Assembly: GCA_964017125.1 (NCBI GenBank)
Contig: OZ024908.1
Span: 57,289,402-57,353,401, forward strand
Length of the DNA: 64,000 nucleotides
Direction of reading: 5' to 3'
DNA from: Flabesymbios commensalis
Lineage: Eukaryota > Annelida > Polychaeta > Terebellida > Flabelligeridae
Shown here piece after piece: positions 1-11,231 of the stretch. Made by a program: the position numbers and the translations under genes. How positions within the stretch are numbered: the stretch's first letter is position 1; every line of letters starts with the position of its first letter. The notes under the pieces were generated by a model. It was not told where the DNA came from. It made no database searches and was given only the letters and a program-made list of their open reading frames with translations.

Positions 1-1419
1 ATTTCTATGTATTTCAGGATATTTGGCTATGAATTTTGGAGGTAAACGAACTGAGAAAAATGGATTTCGTTCTTCATATTTTCCTTGAAGAATTTGGCGG
101 ACAGAACTGAATCGGGCTCCATGATCAGACATCAAGATTAACAAGGTGTTATCAAAATGGCCCCGATTATTCATGTACATTAGAGTGTCTCTCAAATCTT
201 CATCAGTAACAGTTACAGATTTCACGGTATGATGTGAAATTGCAGAATGGAAAATAAAACTAAATTTTAATCTCACTTTATAGCTTTCGAACATATCCCT
301 TCCCCAGTTGAACATATTGAGGTGTGCAGGGACAGAACCGAAGCATTGTGGTTTATCGGGTCTCTTCTTGTTCTTCCTATAAATAAAGAAATTCCTCATG
401 TAGTGATCAACTGGTTGTTTATTGAAGCCCAGCATTCTGTAGGTGAATGTTCCCACTCCTGGGGCATCTTCTGACCATTGGGTAGCATATCCTAGTTTCT
501 TCAAATCTTTCCAAATCCAAGGATGTCCATCCACAGGGGCAGCTCCCTCGTGACCCCTTCTTGCCTCTGGGAGTTCTGGCTCAGTCATCCCAGTTAATAT
601 GGGGAGCAGATTCTGGGGAGTACCGTCACCAGCCACATTATAACCATTCAACACCACAGAACCCAGGGATTCTGTTAAATAAACGAAAGTTTCAGGCAGA
701 TTTCTCTGCCACATAAGTCTCGACACTGAATCAAATCCCATCATAAGGATATTCAATCCTAATGCTTCTTCTGGCAGATCTGGCATAGTGTCAGTGTCAT
801 GTGGCAGCACTCCAGAATGAGTGTTATTGTATAACGTGCCATCTGAGGCCGTACAATTAACATATATAAAATCAGAAGGTAAACGAGTTCCATTCTTTAT
901 ATTTTTAATAATGGCCCCAGAATTTACCTTAAAATCAGTCTCTCTTTCCACAGACGTGCAGTCACAGCTTATCTTACCATGACGTTTTTCAGCACCTATG
1001 TCAATATATATAGAAATGTTACCTATATAAACCCAATTTGTTTCTTCTTTGGAGCATTCAAGATTGAATGACTCTTTATCCATCAAAGCTTTGATGTTGG
1101 ATGGCCATAGTTCCATCGTGGGATGCTTACACATTGTTTCTTCCACTTTTGTGGAGAGGTGTTGATTAACTTTTGTGTTCAGAGTATTCTGTGGGTATGG
1201 ATCTTCAATCTTTGGTACGGATTTAGGACCTTCCTTCAATAATCCACCATGCTGATCGTTATCAATCCCAGGTAATAATTGTCTTAATGATACACCTTGT
1301 TGTCTTGGAATCTCATCATATCCTGAGTATTTTAAATATGCAGCTACAGCTAGTCCTCCGAGGATGAAAGTAAATGATGACGTTGTCCAACGCATCTTCT
1401 GCCGACACATCATATTCAT
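1..1419 (-). CDS. DUF229 sulfatase-like type II membrane protein, 3' end off window
   Basis: Reading the minus strand from ATG at 1419 gives 473 codons with no stop to the window edge, so the C-terminus is missing. Residues 12-29 form a hydrophobic segment after a basic N-terminus, as in a signal anchor. The rest matches the DUF229 family (PF02995, alkaline-phosphatase/sulfatase fold): MMGFDSVSR at 226-234, GYNVAGDGTPQNLLP at 259-273 followed by LTG, PWIWKDLKKLGYAT at 300-313, a C-x-GSVP segment near 359-364, and MSDHGARF at 430-437 followed by GKYEERNP. The D and H residues in these motifs correspond to metal-site positions of the fold; the substrate of the family is not known to me. Two further ATGs at codons 3 and 4 could also start it. 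The reading frame is clean and its composition differs from the AT-rich surroundings, so this looks like a live host gene. Confidence 0.9.
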   Translation of the reverse strand, partial: MNMMCRQKMRWTTSSFTFILGGLAVAAYLKYSGYDEIPRQQGVSLRQLLPGIDNDQHGGLLKEGPKSVPKIEDPYPQNTLNTKVNQHLSTKVEETMCKHPTMELWPSNIKALMDKESFNLECSKEETNWVYIGNISIYIDIGAEKRHGKISCDCTSVERETDFKVNSGAIIKNIKNGTRLPSDFIYVNCTASDGTLYNNTHSGVLPHDTDTMPDLPEEALGLNILMMGFDSVSRLMWQRNLPETFVYLTESLGSVVLNGYNVAGDGTPQNLLPILTGMTEPELPEARRGHEGAAPVDGHPWIWKDLKKLGYATQWSEDAPGVGTFTYRMLGFNKQPVDHYMRNFFIYRKNKKRPDKPQCFGSVPAHLNMFNWGRDMFESYKVRLKFSFIFHSAISHHTVKSVTVTDEDLRDTLMYMNNRGHFDNTLLILMSDHGARFSSVRQILQGKYEERNPFFSVRLPPKFIAKYPEIHRN

Positions 1420-1889
1420 CTTGAAAATTGGAGCGAGACTTTTCAAAATATATATAATATGGTAGCAGTTAAATCTGACACCTTGTTCATGCAATCACAA
1501 TCTTTACAGAGACTGTTCTGTTGGAGGCAGCATCCATCTAAATAATAATAAAAAAAACATTTTACTTGTAATAAATACTTGACCAGTGATTATGTACAGG
1601 TAAAATGTCGATTATCACGAAGTGATCAAAACATTGTTGTATAGTCCCAATTGTTATAATTTATATAGTAGAGGAAATTTCAGAAAATTGATGTGGATTG
1701 CCAGTAAAGCTCATTATTGAGCACCCGAGGAACTCATCCTGGCAAAACATTTGTATAGCATTTGAACAACGTCGGCCCAACGTCTGCGACGTTGGTCCAG
1801 CATTGTGCAAATGTAATACAAATGTTTAGCAGAGGTAGGCCTATATATTGTTCCAGATTGGGAACTACATGATAAATTGCTAATATTTT
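1420..1889 (-). other. 5' UTR/probable intron of the DUF229 gene plus a small palindrome
   Basis: On the minus strand a T-rich tract ending in TAG finishes at 1538, giving a plausible splice acceptor and a 5' UTR exon of about 118 bases before the ATG. That leader holds a short upstream ORF. The first exon and promoter were not identified. Within 1746-1826 lies a degenerate palindrome built on AACGTCGGCCCAACGT, one of a family seen throughout the window. Confidence 0.4.
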
Positions 1890-2164
1890 GTGCACATATA
1901 GGCTAAACTGGGCCAGGAGAACCTCCTGAGGATGGTGAGATCATTGAGATGACACTGTCCTCCAGACACAGGATTCGAAATTCGAGCCCTGGCGGTCTGA
2001 GGCCGAGCACGCTACCTCTCGGTCACGGAGGCTCCCCACAATACTAACTTTCACACGTGGATGGGGAAGAAACATTTTTGTTTCTTTGAAACCGCCGAGA
2101 CCGGGAACCAAACCCCGAACTCTGGCGTGAAGGGCAACAGTGCTAACCCCTAGGGCCCCCGCCC
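1890..2164 (-). mobile_element. Composite tRNA-derived SINE, Glu-like head
   Basis: On the minus strand the element starts GGGCGGGGGCCCTAGGGG and carries a first tRNA-like unit whose box B reads GGTTTGGTTCCC; its CCTTTCACGCC anticodon-region resembles tRNA-Glu. A linker (AAAGAAACAAAAATGTTTC) leads to a second tRNA-like unit (GTGACCGAGAGGTAGCGTG ... TTTCGAATCCTG). The 3' tail stops within GTGCACA, so this copy lacks the last 40 bases found at 58.1-58.4 kb. No target duplication was evident. Confidence 0.8.
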
Positions 2165-2647
2165 AAGAGAATGAGCGAGACCTAACGCGGCCAGATCTCA
2201 TGTTGAACACATGCTTCTATCAGTGTGTATATTGGCAAACAATCAATTATTCAACTGATATAGTCCGGGTGTTTGTGAATTCCCGTGAGCTTTGGAAGTT
2301 TATTTTGTCTTATGTTTATAGATAGCTTCGTATTCGCATAAGGAAGCGATTTAACAATGATTCCAATTCTTTCTAGCTATTTGCACACCTATTTTACATA
2401 AATACAAGATGGCCGTCAAATATTGCTATATTGTTATGTATGGGTTTGATTGGGATATTTTCGTTTTTTTAATGTTGAGAATATGTTTTTTGGTTATTCA
2501 GATTTGTTGAATGATGTATATTATTAAAATCAAACAGTTTCACCAAATTGTATATTTTAGATGACAGAAGATATGTACTTTACATTTGAAAATAGAATTA
2601 GTAGCAACAACAAATTGTTTTTTATGATAATCTAACATACCTTCCCA
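2165..2647. other. No gene seen
   Basis: AT-rich sequence without credible coding potential, RNA gene or clear repeat. A short AAGATGGCCGTC word near 2,410 recurs in several repeats of this window. Confidence 0.4.
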
Positions 2648-3022
2648 TTAAAGGGACTGGCCCAGGCTAAAAGCATAAAAAAATCGGTGATTTTATTTTG
2701 GCTTCTCAATATCACCATATGATGTAAACATGTCCATAGACTAGAGCTGCAAAGGTTTTTTAATTTTTCTGCTGCGCATTCACCAGTTAGACTAGATATA
2801 GAGACGAAATTCCCGTATTTATAATTTTTGACATGGTTGTCAATAATTACAAATCAGAAATTTCGTCTCTATATCTAGCCTAACTGGTGAATGCGCAGCA
2901 GAAAAATTAAAAAACCTTTGCAGCTCTAGTCTATGGACATGTTTACATCATATGGTGATATTGAGAAGCCAAAATAAAATCAACGATTTTTTGATGATTT
3001 TAGCCTGGGCCAGTTCCTTTAA
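2648..3022. mobile_element. TTAA-flanked fold-back MITE, full palindrome
   Basis: Two arms of about 180 bases are near-perfect inverted copies, so the element can fold into one long hairpin. The ends read TTAAAGGGACTGGCCCAGGC and, inverted, TTAAAGGAACTGGCCCAGGC. TTAA occurs at both borders (2648-2651 and 3019-3022), the target preferred by piggyBac-type transposases. There is no coding capacity, so it is non-autonomous. Confidence 0.8.
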
Positions 3023-3061
3023 ACATGATGTGATTGGGTCATTCTCTACATTGACATCTAA

Positions 3062-3541
3062 TTGGTTATATTTTATAACTCTAAGGAACTACATATTTAT
3101 CGGCCCTATAGGTGTTATGGTCCATACATAATATACATATGCTATTGGCCCAATACCACACCAATGTACACAGTATATCCGACGCAAATTATTGAAGTAA
3201 TTGTATTAGGTCATTACCGTGATTTGTTCATGGTTATTATTTGCCCAATATCAGTTATTGTAGAGCAAGATCAGATTTGTATCTGTGAACAGAACAAGAA
3301 CTGTTTCTCATCTGTGAACATGCATTTTTTTGAGTTTAGCCATTATATGGTGCCAGGGATAAATATTTGCTATGTAAATGGTCCACTGTTGCGTAATCTT
3401 AAATTATTCAAGTTGCTCATTGAGCTTCGGCATCAACCTTCTGTAATACCTTATGACGTATACACTTTGTTTGATGACTGTTTAAAACACACCAACATAC
3501 AGGATAAGGGAATCAGTATCGTGGATAATGGATGCATATAG
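3062..3541 (+). CDS. Unrecognised 159-codon open frame
   Basis: An open frame in AT-rich DNA. I recognise no domain. The C-terminal half has a mixed, protein-like composition (for example LLIELRHQPSVIPYDVYTLF), while the N-terminal part is rich in Y, I and C and looks like chance translation. There is no recognised promoter or partner gene. It may be a decayed fragment of an unknown gene or a chance ORF. Confidence 0.2.
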   Translation: MVIFYNSKELHIYRPYRCYGPYIIYICYWPNTTPMYTVYPTQIIEVIVLGHYRDLFMVIICPISVIVEQDQICICEQNKNCFSSVNMHFFEFSHYMVPGINICYVNGPLLRNLKLFKLLIELRHQPSVIPYDVYTLFDDCLKHTNIQDKGISIVDNGCI

Positions 3542-4140
3542 ACACAGCAAACTCAAATTTTACAATGCACTCTTGCAGTTGTAGTAATAGTTTTATAAGT
3601 ATCACAATCCCAAATAAGCCGAAATCCGAGGATGTGTCTACTAATGATGGAATCATCACACAAAGTATTTTCAATGCGGCTGTTCTAACCTTTTGTGAAA
3701 CAAAATAAAATACAGAGAAGTTATGTGAATATTCAATAAGCACACGTCTCCTCCGTCCTCCGCCGTCAAAAGATATCAGCTGTAACTGTTTCATCATAAT
3801 CTTGCATAAATACAGCGGGGTGGAATGATATGTGTTTAGTCTATGAAAGATGATGCGGATTTTAGCCCAATTTGAACTGTGGTCACATTTTTACACGCTA
3901 GGGGGCATAACTCAAAATCTGTCTGGTTAGCATACCCATAGCGGGCCTGTTTTTGAACAAGGACATTTCAAGCTTTATCCTGATATGCTACATTATATAT
4001 ATATAGTTATATAGTTGAGATCGGCCTGCGGAATTGAGGCAGTTTACATGTTTTTCAAAAGGACTGGCATTTGAGGTGGTGAGACCATGAAAATGAAATA
4101 AAAATACTGGGTTCTAGGCCACATTTGCGCACACATAAGA
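3542..4140. other. No gene; SINE tail fragment at 4,096-4,139
   Basis: Mostly unannotatable AT-rich sequence. At its right end the minus strand reads TGTGGCCTAGAACCCAG followed by an A/T-rich tail, matching the 3' end of the composite SINE family, so a severely truncated copy lies here. Confidence 0.4.
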
Positions 4141-5260
4141 GTTGTTAAGGGTATGGATGATATTTAAAAAAATAAAAGTTATGTAATGATTTGTGATGGA
4201 ATTTAGGGTATTCAAGGGTGTGTAAGGGTACTTAAGGGTTTTTAAGGGTATGTAATGAAATGTGAGTGGTTTAAGGGTATCAAAGGGCTGGAAGGGTATG
4301 TGCGTATTTACGGGTACTGAATTATATTTACACGTATTCAAGGATTCTAAAGGTATGTACGGGTATCCAAGGGTTTGTAGGTTTTAATCATATGGTACTC
4401 AATTATATTGACGGTGCTTAAGCGTATGTAAGAGTTTGTAAGGGAATTTAATGGTATTTAAGGGCTTGTAAGGTATGTAAAGATACTAGGGGGTTTTAGG
4501 GGTAGGCCTATTAAATATTTTTTTCAGGATATTGAAGGGTTTTAAGAGTATTTAAGATTAATTATGGTAATTAAGGATACCTGAGTGTTTTAAGGATATG
4601 TAAACGTACAAACCATTACATACCTTTGAAAAGTTTAAAAATAGTTCAGTCCCCTTAAAACCATTACGTACCCTTACGTACCCTTAAAACCATTTATTAC
4701 CCTTATATATAATTAAGTACCCTTAATTAGCGCAAATACCTTAAATACCCTTATAAACCCTTAAATACCCTTACATACCCTTGAATACCTTCAACTTCCC
4801 ATACAAACCACTAAATACCCTTACAAATTTTAAATATCATTCAGTGCCCTTAAAAACATTCAAGTAATACGTAACCTTACACTCCTTGAAGATTCATAAA
4901 TATATTCTTAATAAACAGATAAACGGAAATACCCTTAACCTTTTCACTACCATACATGACGGAAATTTCCGTCGTCATTCGTCAATGAACGTAACCATAA
5001 AATGACACAAATTTTCGTCAAATAAAAACTACATTTATGTACCCTTAACACCCTCACGACGTTGTTGTGACGGACGTTGAAACAACGTCATTGATGTAGA
5101 TTTAACGTCGCAACAACGTCGTGTGCTCAGTGGAAAAAAACCTTAGTGATCGAAAGTACCTTTAAATAAACGTATGTACACTTATATACCCTAGCACCTT
5201 TGAATCACCTCACCATCCCTTACATACCCATAAAACCCTTAAATAGCATCAAGTACCTTA
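4141..5260. repeat. Degenerate telomere-like array with strand switch
   Basis: From 4,141 to about 4,620 the plus strand is full of words such as TTAAGGGTAT and GTAAGGGTAT. From about 4,640 to 5,260 the same words appear as their complement (ATACCCTTAA). The unit is about 10-11 bases and imperfect. The two halves form a loose inverted repeat of roughly 1.1 kb. Around 4,935-5,150 the array is interrupted by CGTCA/TGACG-rich palindromic sequence. Confidence 0.65.
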
Positions 5261-5653
5261 CTAACCCGTTATCCAGTAAACAATACTCCCAACGATAAGA
5301 TCTGCCCTTGTTTCTGCGTCGGTTGATGTCAGTGGTACACCGATGGCCCAATTATGATAAGATTCGACACAAAATTATTTATACCACATTCTACTCACGG
5401 ATCAGTGGCGCATCTAGAAATTGACAGACGGAGGAAGGGATGGCGCCGATTTTTGCAAGAATGTATACACACCACAGCTGGCACTTGAGTATGCTCTAGA
5501 GAGGGGTTCGAAGGCATGGTTCCCAGAAAAATTTGAAATTTAGGGCCGCAAATGACGCATTCTAGACCATTTTCGGCCGAAATATGTTTTTTTAGACCGG
5601 TGTCAAGCCAAATCTAATGATCACGCGAAATCTAATGATCTTCTGGTCTCGGA
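5261..5653. other. No gene seen
   Basis: No coding region or known repeat recognised. ATGATC-type words just before the minisatellite (AAATCTAATGATC) may be diverged repeat units. Confidence 0.3.
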
Positions 5654-5878
5654 ACTGGCGAAATTAGATGACCACTGACCAGCGCTATACATATACATGT
5701 ACTTAGCTGACTGGCGAAATTAGATGACCACTGACCAGCGCTATACATATACATGTACTTAGCTGACTGGCAAAATTAGATGACCACTGACCAGCATTAT
5801 GCATAAACTTTAGCTGACCGGCGAAATTAGATGACCACTGACCAGCGCTATAAATTTCCAGCTGATTGGCAAAATTTG
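5654..5878. repeat. 56-bp minisatellite, about four copies
   Basis: The unit begins ACTGGCGAAATTAGATGACC and contains ACTGACCAGCGCTATACAT. Copies start at 5,654, 5,710, 5,766 and 5,816. The first two are identical over 56 bases; the fourth spacing is 50 bases. Two isolated diverged units occur at 6,243-6,320. Confidence 0.8.
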
Positions 5879-8543
5879 ACAAGCTATGAAATATAGTTGT
5901 GGGCTGTATTTTGGAATCAGCTTATATTGCAATGCATAACATTCCCGTAGCTCTACTGTTTTATATAAATATACATTTAATCTTTAGCAACATCTCAGAA
6001 CAATTTAATTTACTAATAATATTCATAATATGTCTTGCCCATTGTCTGCATTGTCATATATGGTATTTATATTTCGAATAAGCTAACACCTGATTATATC
6101 TTTTTTATTGTTGAGTATTTTCGTTTAGTCTTATTTCCCGTGCAACAGCATATTTGATCACGTTAAATGCAACTTCGTTCTATTATCATTATTATCTGTT
6201 AATTTATCAACTGATACTTTTCTCTGACAATAAACCTATTTTCAATTAGATGAACGTTGACCAACACTACACATAGCTATACTAACTGGCGAAATTAGAT
6301 GAACGCTGACCATGTGTTATCTGTCATATCAATAATATATAAGACCAAAAAAATGGTTTTATATATTCTTGGTTATATGTACCGTGGCTAGCGCAACCCA
6401 TATCTAGCTGACTGGGGAGTCTTTACATTTTAATTAAATAGTACGAAGCAATGACATATTACACCGTAAGCTTATAAACGCAAAAAAATTCAGATGCGGA
6501 TATGTCCATACGGAATCTTAGCAAAGACGACACGTGAGCCAATGCTGAGCTAATGTTGGCCCAGTGTTGTAGGCGGTAGGCCAACATTAGAATAGCATTG
6601 GCTCAACGTGTCATGTTTGCCGATATTGTAGCTAAATAAATACGTGTAAAAATAAAAACATCAAAACTACATGTAGTATAGATTCAGGTTTTGTTTACCG
6701 ATTGCAAGCAATAATAAGCAATAATATGAGTAACATATTACAATCATGATACAAGATGTGCAATTTGGAATTTAAAGGGTTATTATCGTACATATATTAA
6801 TGAACCCCATACTTGAATAACAATGCATTTTCGTTTCACATACCATCTTCTTGTAGCATAAATAATATATGTGTTTATCCCTTGATATCGACTAGTCATA
6901 TACTATACAAAAGGACTGATATTTACATTTTCCCTTAGTTTTGGGAGTCATATGCCCACTGTTTAATCCATGTGCATAAGCGGAAACGTAAACTGTTATT
7001 TAAATATATCGTGTAGATTCATAATATTTTAATATATCCACTATTTAATTTACCGCATGTCGCATATATAAATGACATGCGTGGTGGGCGATATGCAAAT
7101 CGAGCCCATTTGGTATAACTTATTTATCTTATTTAGACTATTTTACTATTAATTTTTTTGATGAGAGACATTTTATGAATTCGATAATTGCAGATGTTAA
7201 ATGGCATTGCAAGGGGTTTGTTTCTTGCACTGAAGAGAAAGGTAGCTCCCGTTAATGGTAGATCAAAGAATGACGTAACAGGTCGTCGAGCATAATTAAT
7301 ACTGGGCGTAGATTAAATTCACAACACATTGGTGACTTGCTCTTTAGTTAATCCTAGTGGGTATATAAAAAAGCGATGACCCATCGGGAAGAAATCAAAT
7401 AAAAATAGCAATTATTGAAATGAATAGTATACGTTACACACTTATTCTCATGTCTAAGTATACATATCATACAAACTATTATTTATCATCTGCAGTAATT
7501 TATACTACAACATTTCCTGCTTGTATTTCACGAGTGTGTTATTGTCAGAAACAAAAAAAAAAATTATTTGTAGTTAACAAAAGTTTGCAGGAATACAGTT
7601 CTAGTTCCACTTCTGATAGCAAGTGTATGTTAAATATATATTTCATTGACTTTCATCATTACCATCGCAACCATACATGCTTTCTTAAGAAAACATTGTT
7701 TGACAGCGTTAAAATTACTGATGCAATTATATATTAACCCATGCACAGAGTGGTGATATAGCTACTTAGTTAATGAGCTATATATTATATATTTATCTCT
7801 AATCAGCGATAAAGCACTCACTCAAGTCTAATTTGTATATTTTTGTTAACGAAAGGTGGCGGGAGTATACCAAAAGTGTAAAGGGGAGATTATCATTACG
7901 TAGCTTCCATTACACAATGGTTACTGTAGACGGTAATTATATAACCCCATGGTTGCGAGATCTCTCGTAGGTACAAATTTATAATATTTAGCCTACACTA
8001 GGGTCGGGACTATTATTTAACGGGAATGAATGCATTACATTAATATTATATTTTTTCGGGAAATTCCAATGTCTCATTTTGTGAAAATATTTAATATCTC
8101 ATTATAAACATTAAAATGAAAAAAAAAACTACACAAATATCTTGGTCGTGGAAGGGTTAATTGCCCGATCGACATGTCGCTTTAGTGCACACTGTGTCCC
8201 TGGGCTTTTACCAATTAGTAGGTGTGACAAGATACTCTTATTAACCCTTTCAGTGACAAGAGCTGATATATTCCTCATTATAGAAGCGTCAACGGCAATT
8301 TAATTTTCTTTAGAATTGATAAATAAATTGTTAAATATAAGGAATTTAAATTGGGTGATATCCATTTGCTATCATTTATATGCGGAAAGTTTAATTCCAA
8401 TTTGATTACTACGACAGCACATTTCAACGCTCAATGTGCGTTTTTTACGTATAAATTATGTGGACACAAACTAAAAAAAATTAGTATGTCGTTTTCAGCG
8501 TTTAACTTACTATTAAAACAATAAACGGTTGATCAATGAGCTA
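5879..8543. other. Intergenic; no gene recognised
   Basis: AT-rich sequence with several short open frames that I judge to be chance. It contains a diverged pair of minisatellite units (6,243-6,320) and an imperfect palindrome at about 6,525-6,635 built from CCAATGCT/AGCATTGG words. TTAACCC (7,734) and GGGTTAA (8,154) words may mark the ends of another MITE, but I could not confirm inverted repeats. Confidence 0.35.
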
Positions 8544-8791
8544 TTAACCCTTGTGCTGTTAAGACCGTATATATACGTTTTCAAGCAAATGTCAGATTAA
8601 ATAAAATACCACTAAAATGTGTATCATATCTTGTGGTAGATGCTGAGTTAATCAAATAATTTATTTGTGAGATGTCTATTTTTCATAAATAATATTATTT
8701 TCTATTCATTTAAAGCTGTAAATTTCGTCAGCAATTTCAGCTTGAAACGAATGAAAAATACTTACAAACAATTCAGCAGCATAAGGGTTAA
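8544..8791. mobile_element. TTAACCC-ended MITE, 248 bp
   Basis: Starts TTAACCCTTGTGCTG and ends CAGCATAAGGGTTAA, giving short imperfect inverted termini with TTAA at each border. TTAACCC is a typical piggyBac terminus. The interior is AT-rich and non-coding. Its length matches the other TTAACCC elements in the window. Confidence 0.6.
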
Positions 8792-9021
8792 CTTTCAAAA
8801 GCTAACGTGTACTATCACAAACATATTTCTGAGCGCTGATCATAATATAAAGCATTTGATATAGCACCATACATCAGCCTTTTTGGCCGTTTGGCAATAC
8901 CTGCAATTTCACTGGCCATAGAACGTTGATTTTTATGTCAACATCTGCGTTTTTAGAGCCAACAAACCTCTCTGTAATGTTTATTTTCAAAAATGCATTC
9001 AGATAAGTACTATATTATGGC
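8792..9021. other. No gene seen
   Basis: Short AT-rich spacer between two TTAA-bounded elements; nothing recognised. Confidence 0.3.
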
Positions 9022-9311
9022 TTAAAGGGACTGGCCCACGCTAAAATCATAAAAAAATCAGTGATTTTATTTTGGCTTCTCAATATGACCATATGATGTA
9101 AACATGTCCATAGACTAGAACTGCAAAAGTTTTTTAATTTTTGTGCTGCACACTTACCAGTTAGACTAGATATAGAGACGAAATTCCCGTATTTCCTATT
9201 TTTGACATGGTTGTCAATAATTAGAAATCGGGAATTCCATATGGTCATATTAAGAAGCCAAAATAAAATCACCGATTTTTTTATGATTTTAGCGTAGGCT
9301 AGTCCCTTTAA
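9022..9311. mobile_element. TTAA-flanked fold-back MITE, arm-deleted copy
   Basis: Same family as the element at 2,648: begins TTAAAGGGACTGGCCCACGC, ends GCGTAGGCTAGTCCCTTTAA, with TTAA at 9022-9025 and 9308-9311. The left arm is full length, but about 85 bases of the right arm are missing, so it is no longer a complete palindrome. Confidence 0.8.
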
Positions 9312-11228
9312 TAATGTGTTATAAATCCAAGATGGCCACTAAAATAGCCGATACTATCAAGGTTTGGTTGTATCTTCAAACCTACTGTACACAAAGAGGT
9401 TAGTTTGGTGTATAAAAGTAGATCTAAACCTAGATCAACATTAGCGATGCTATCAAGATTTGGCTTCAGTCCGATTAGCACTGTCTGTGTATAGACAACG
9501 ATTCTGGTGTCAATTAATATACTTGGCAAATTTAAATTATAGAAAAAGCATTAATGACTGGACAATAGTACAGCTGATAGCATAATAATTGTGCACGAGT
9601 TCATAAAAACATCACCTTTTCTACACACCATCTCCATGCCTTCCAGTCGAATCTGTTTTTAGATGACCTTAATCTGGTTTTAGTTCTTTAAACTTAAGTC
9701 AAGTTCAATGCATATTGTTGCAAGTTTAAATATTGTATATCTACTCTCCCCATTATATCCACACGATTTACAAGATTTAAAAAAATGGATTCTGCGAGCG
9801 ACAGATGTGAAGGTTCTCTGTCGTCTGCGTTGTTTAGCCATATGCAGGCGGAATGGGGGATGCAATTATTGAAAATATCGGAAAATATTGTTATTATGTA
9901 CGTTGAGTGAGATATTAGTCATAAAATCCCCATCGGTGCCATAGCACCAACAAAATTTAAAACAGACAGACCAAGGGGTAGTCAAATTGTAATCCAATGG
10001 GATTGATCAATGTTCATTCCTTTAATTTGTTTGATATGACCACACTGCGGGGATTAAAGTACACCCCCCCCTGTGGGGAATAAGGACCTATTGTACTATA
10101 GTTTTCAAATTCATGTGGTCAAATCTAATAATACTGTGTGCACTGAATCAAGACGGTCCCTATGTCAGTGAATGCCTAGTAAATACAATAAATACAGTCA
10201 AGGTACTATGTATTAAATAATCAGTGAAAAGCACTGCAGAAACATCTGAAGTGTTTAGGACGTGTTTCATTAAAAATGTTTGATATGTATAATATGATTC
10301 GCTTATAAAATGATGGTGAAAATCAGATTAAAAACATTTATATAAATTATAATTATATAAATTAAATTAAAATATGGTGGTGGTTCATATGATGTGAGTT
10401 TTAATAAAGTTATTCGATCATCATCGGCATAAGAGTCAATGCATGACTTAATCGAGCTCATTAAAGCTTAGTAGACTGTCAAAACAACAATGGTCTGAGT
10501 GTCTAATAATACAAAACCTAATAAATACTGAATCAAGGCTGTTCTATGTCAGAGAACGCCAAAATATTCTAATTAAGGGCTTATGTTTCACACTGACTCA
10601 AATGTAGCGATTATTTGATATAACCTTATAACTGCTGAAACTATTACAAGCTAATTGTGAAATTGTCGTCAAAATAATTCATAACCACTTATCCTTTGTT
10701 TAGCGAATCTAGTAATAATCATGTGGTATATTTTTTGGAAATTCTATTTCATTTGCTAGCCATTGTGCCGCGTGAATAGCCTTGGGTAACAACTGTAAAA
10801 AAAAAACATATTTAACGGCGTTAGCCAAAAACAATTACTATTATTAAACCATTATTCAGTCCTATATATCTAACATATACTTGATACACAGAATTGTATG
10901 CTTTCTTTGGGACATTAAGCACAGATCATCCAGGCATGCACACACTCGCATTCCAGGCTCTATGAAGTCATTTATCTTCGTCTTAAAATGTGTAGGCCCC
11001 CTACATATCAATACTGACAAGATTTATTGAAATAATTTATCTACGGCGTATGCTACATCAAATCAGTTAAAAAATAATGCATCATTTTTGTGTGACCATT
11101 TCAATCTGTTGAAAAGGGTATTATGCCCCTAATCAACGCGTTTGATATACTGTTCAATTGTTGGACAAGGTCAGTACAGCCTAAGGGAAAAGTTGTCACG
11201 ATAGGCTTATTGTATATCCTTCCAAAGC
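9312..11228. other. Intergenic; no gene recognised
   Basis: No domain, RNA gene or structured repeat identified. A C-run lies near 10,063-10,071. All open frames here are short and of low-complexity composition. Confidence 0.35.
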
Positions 11229-11231
11229 TTT

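Noticed and set aside
5654-5878. CRISPR array
   Set aside because: Repeats are directly adjacent with no unique spacers, in an animal genome; it is a minisatellite.
7420-7737. 105-codon plus-strand gene
   Set aside because: Composition rich in Y, S, I and K with no domain, typical of chance translation of AT-rich DNA.
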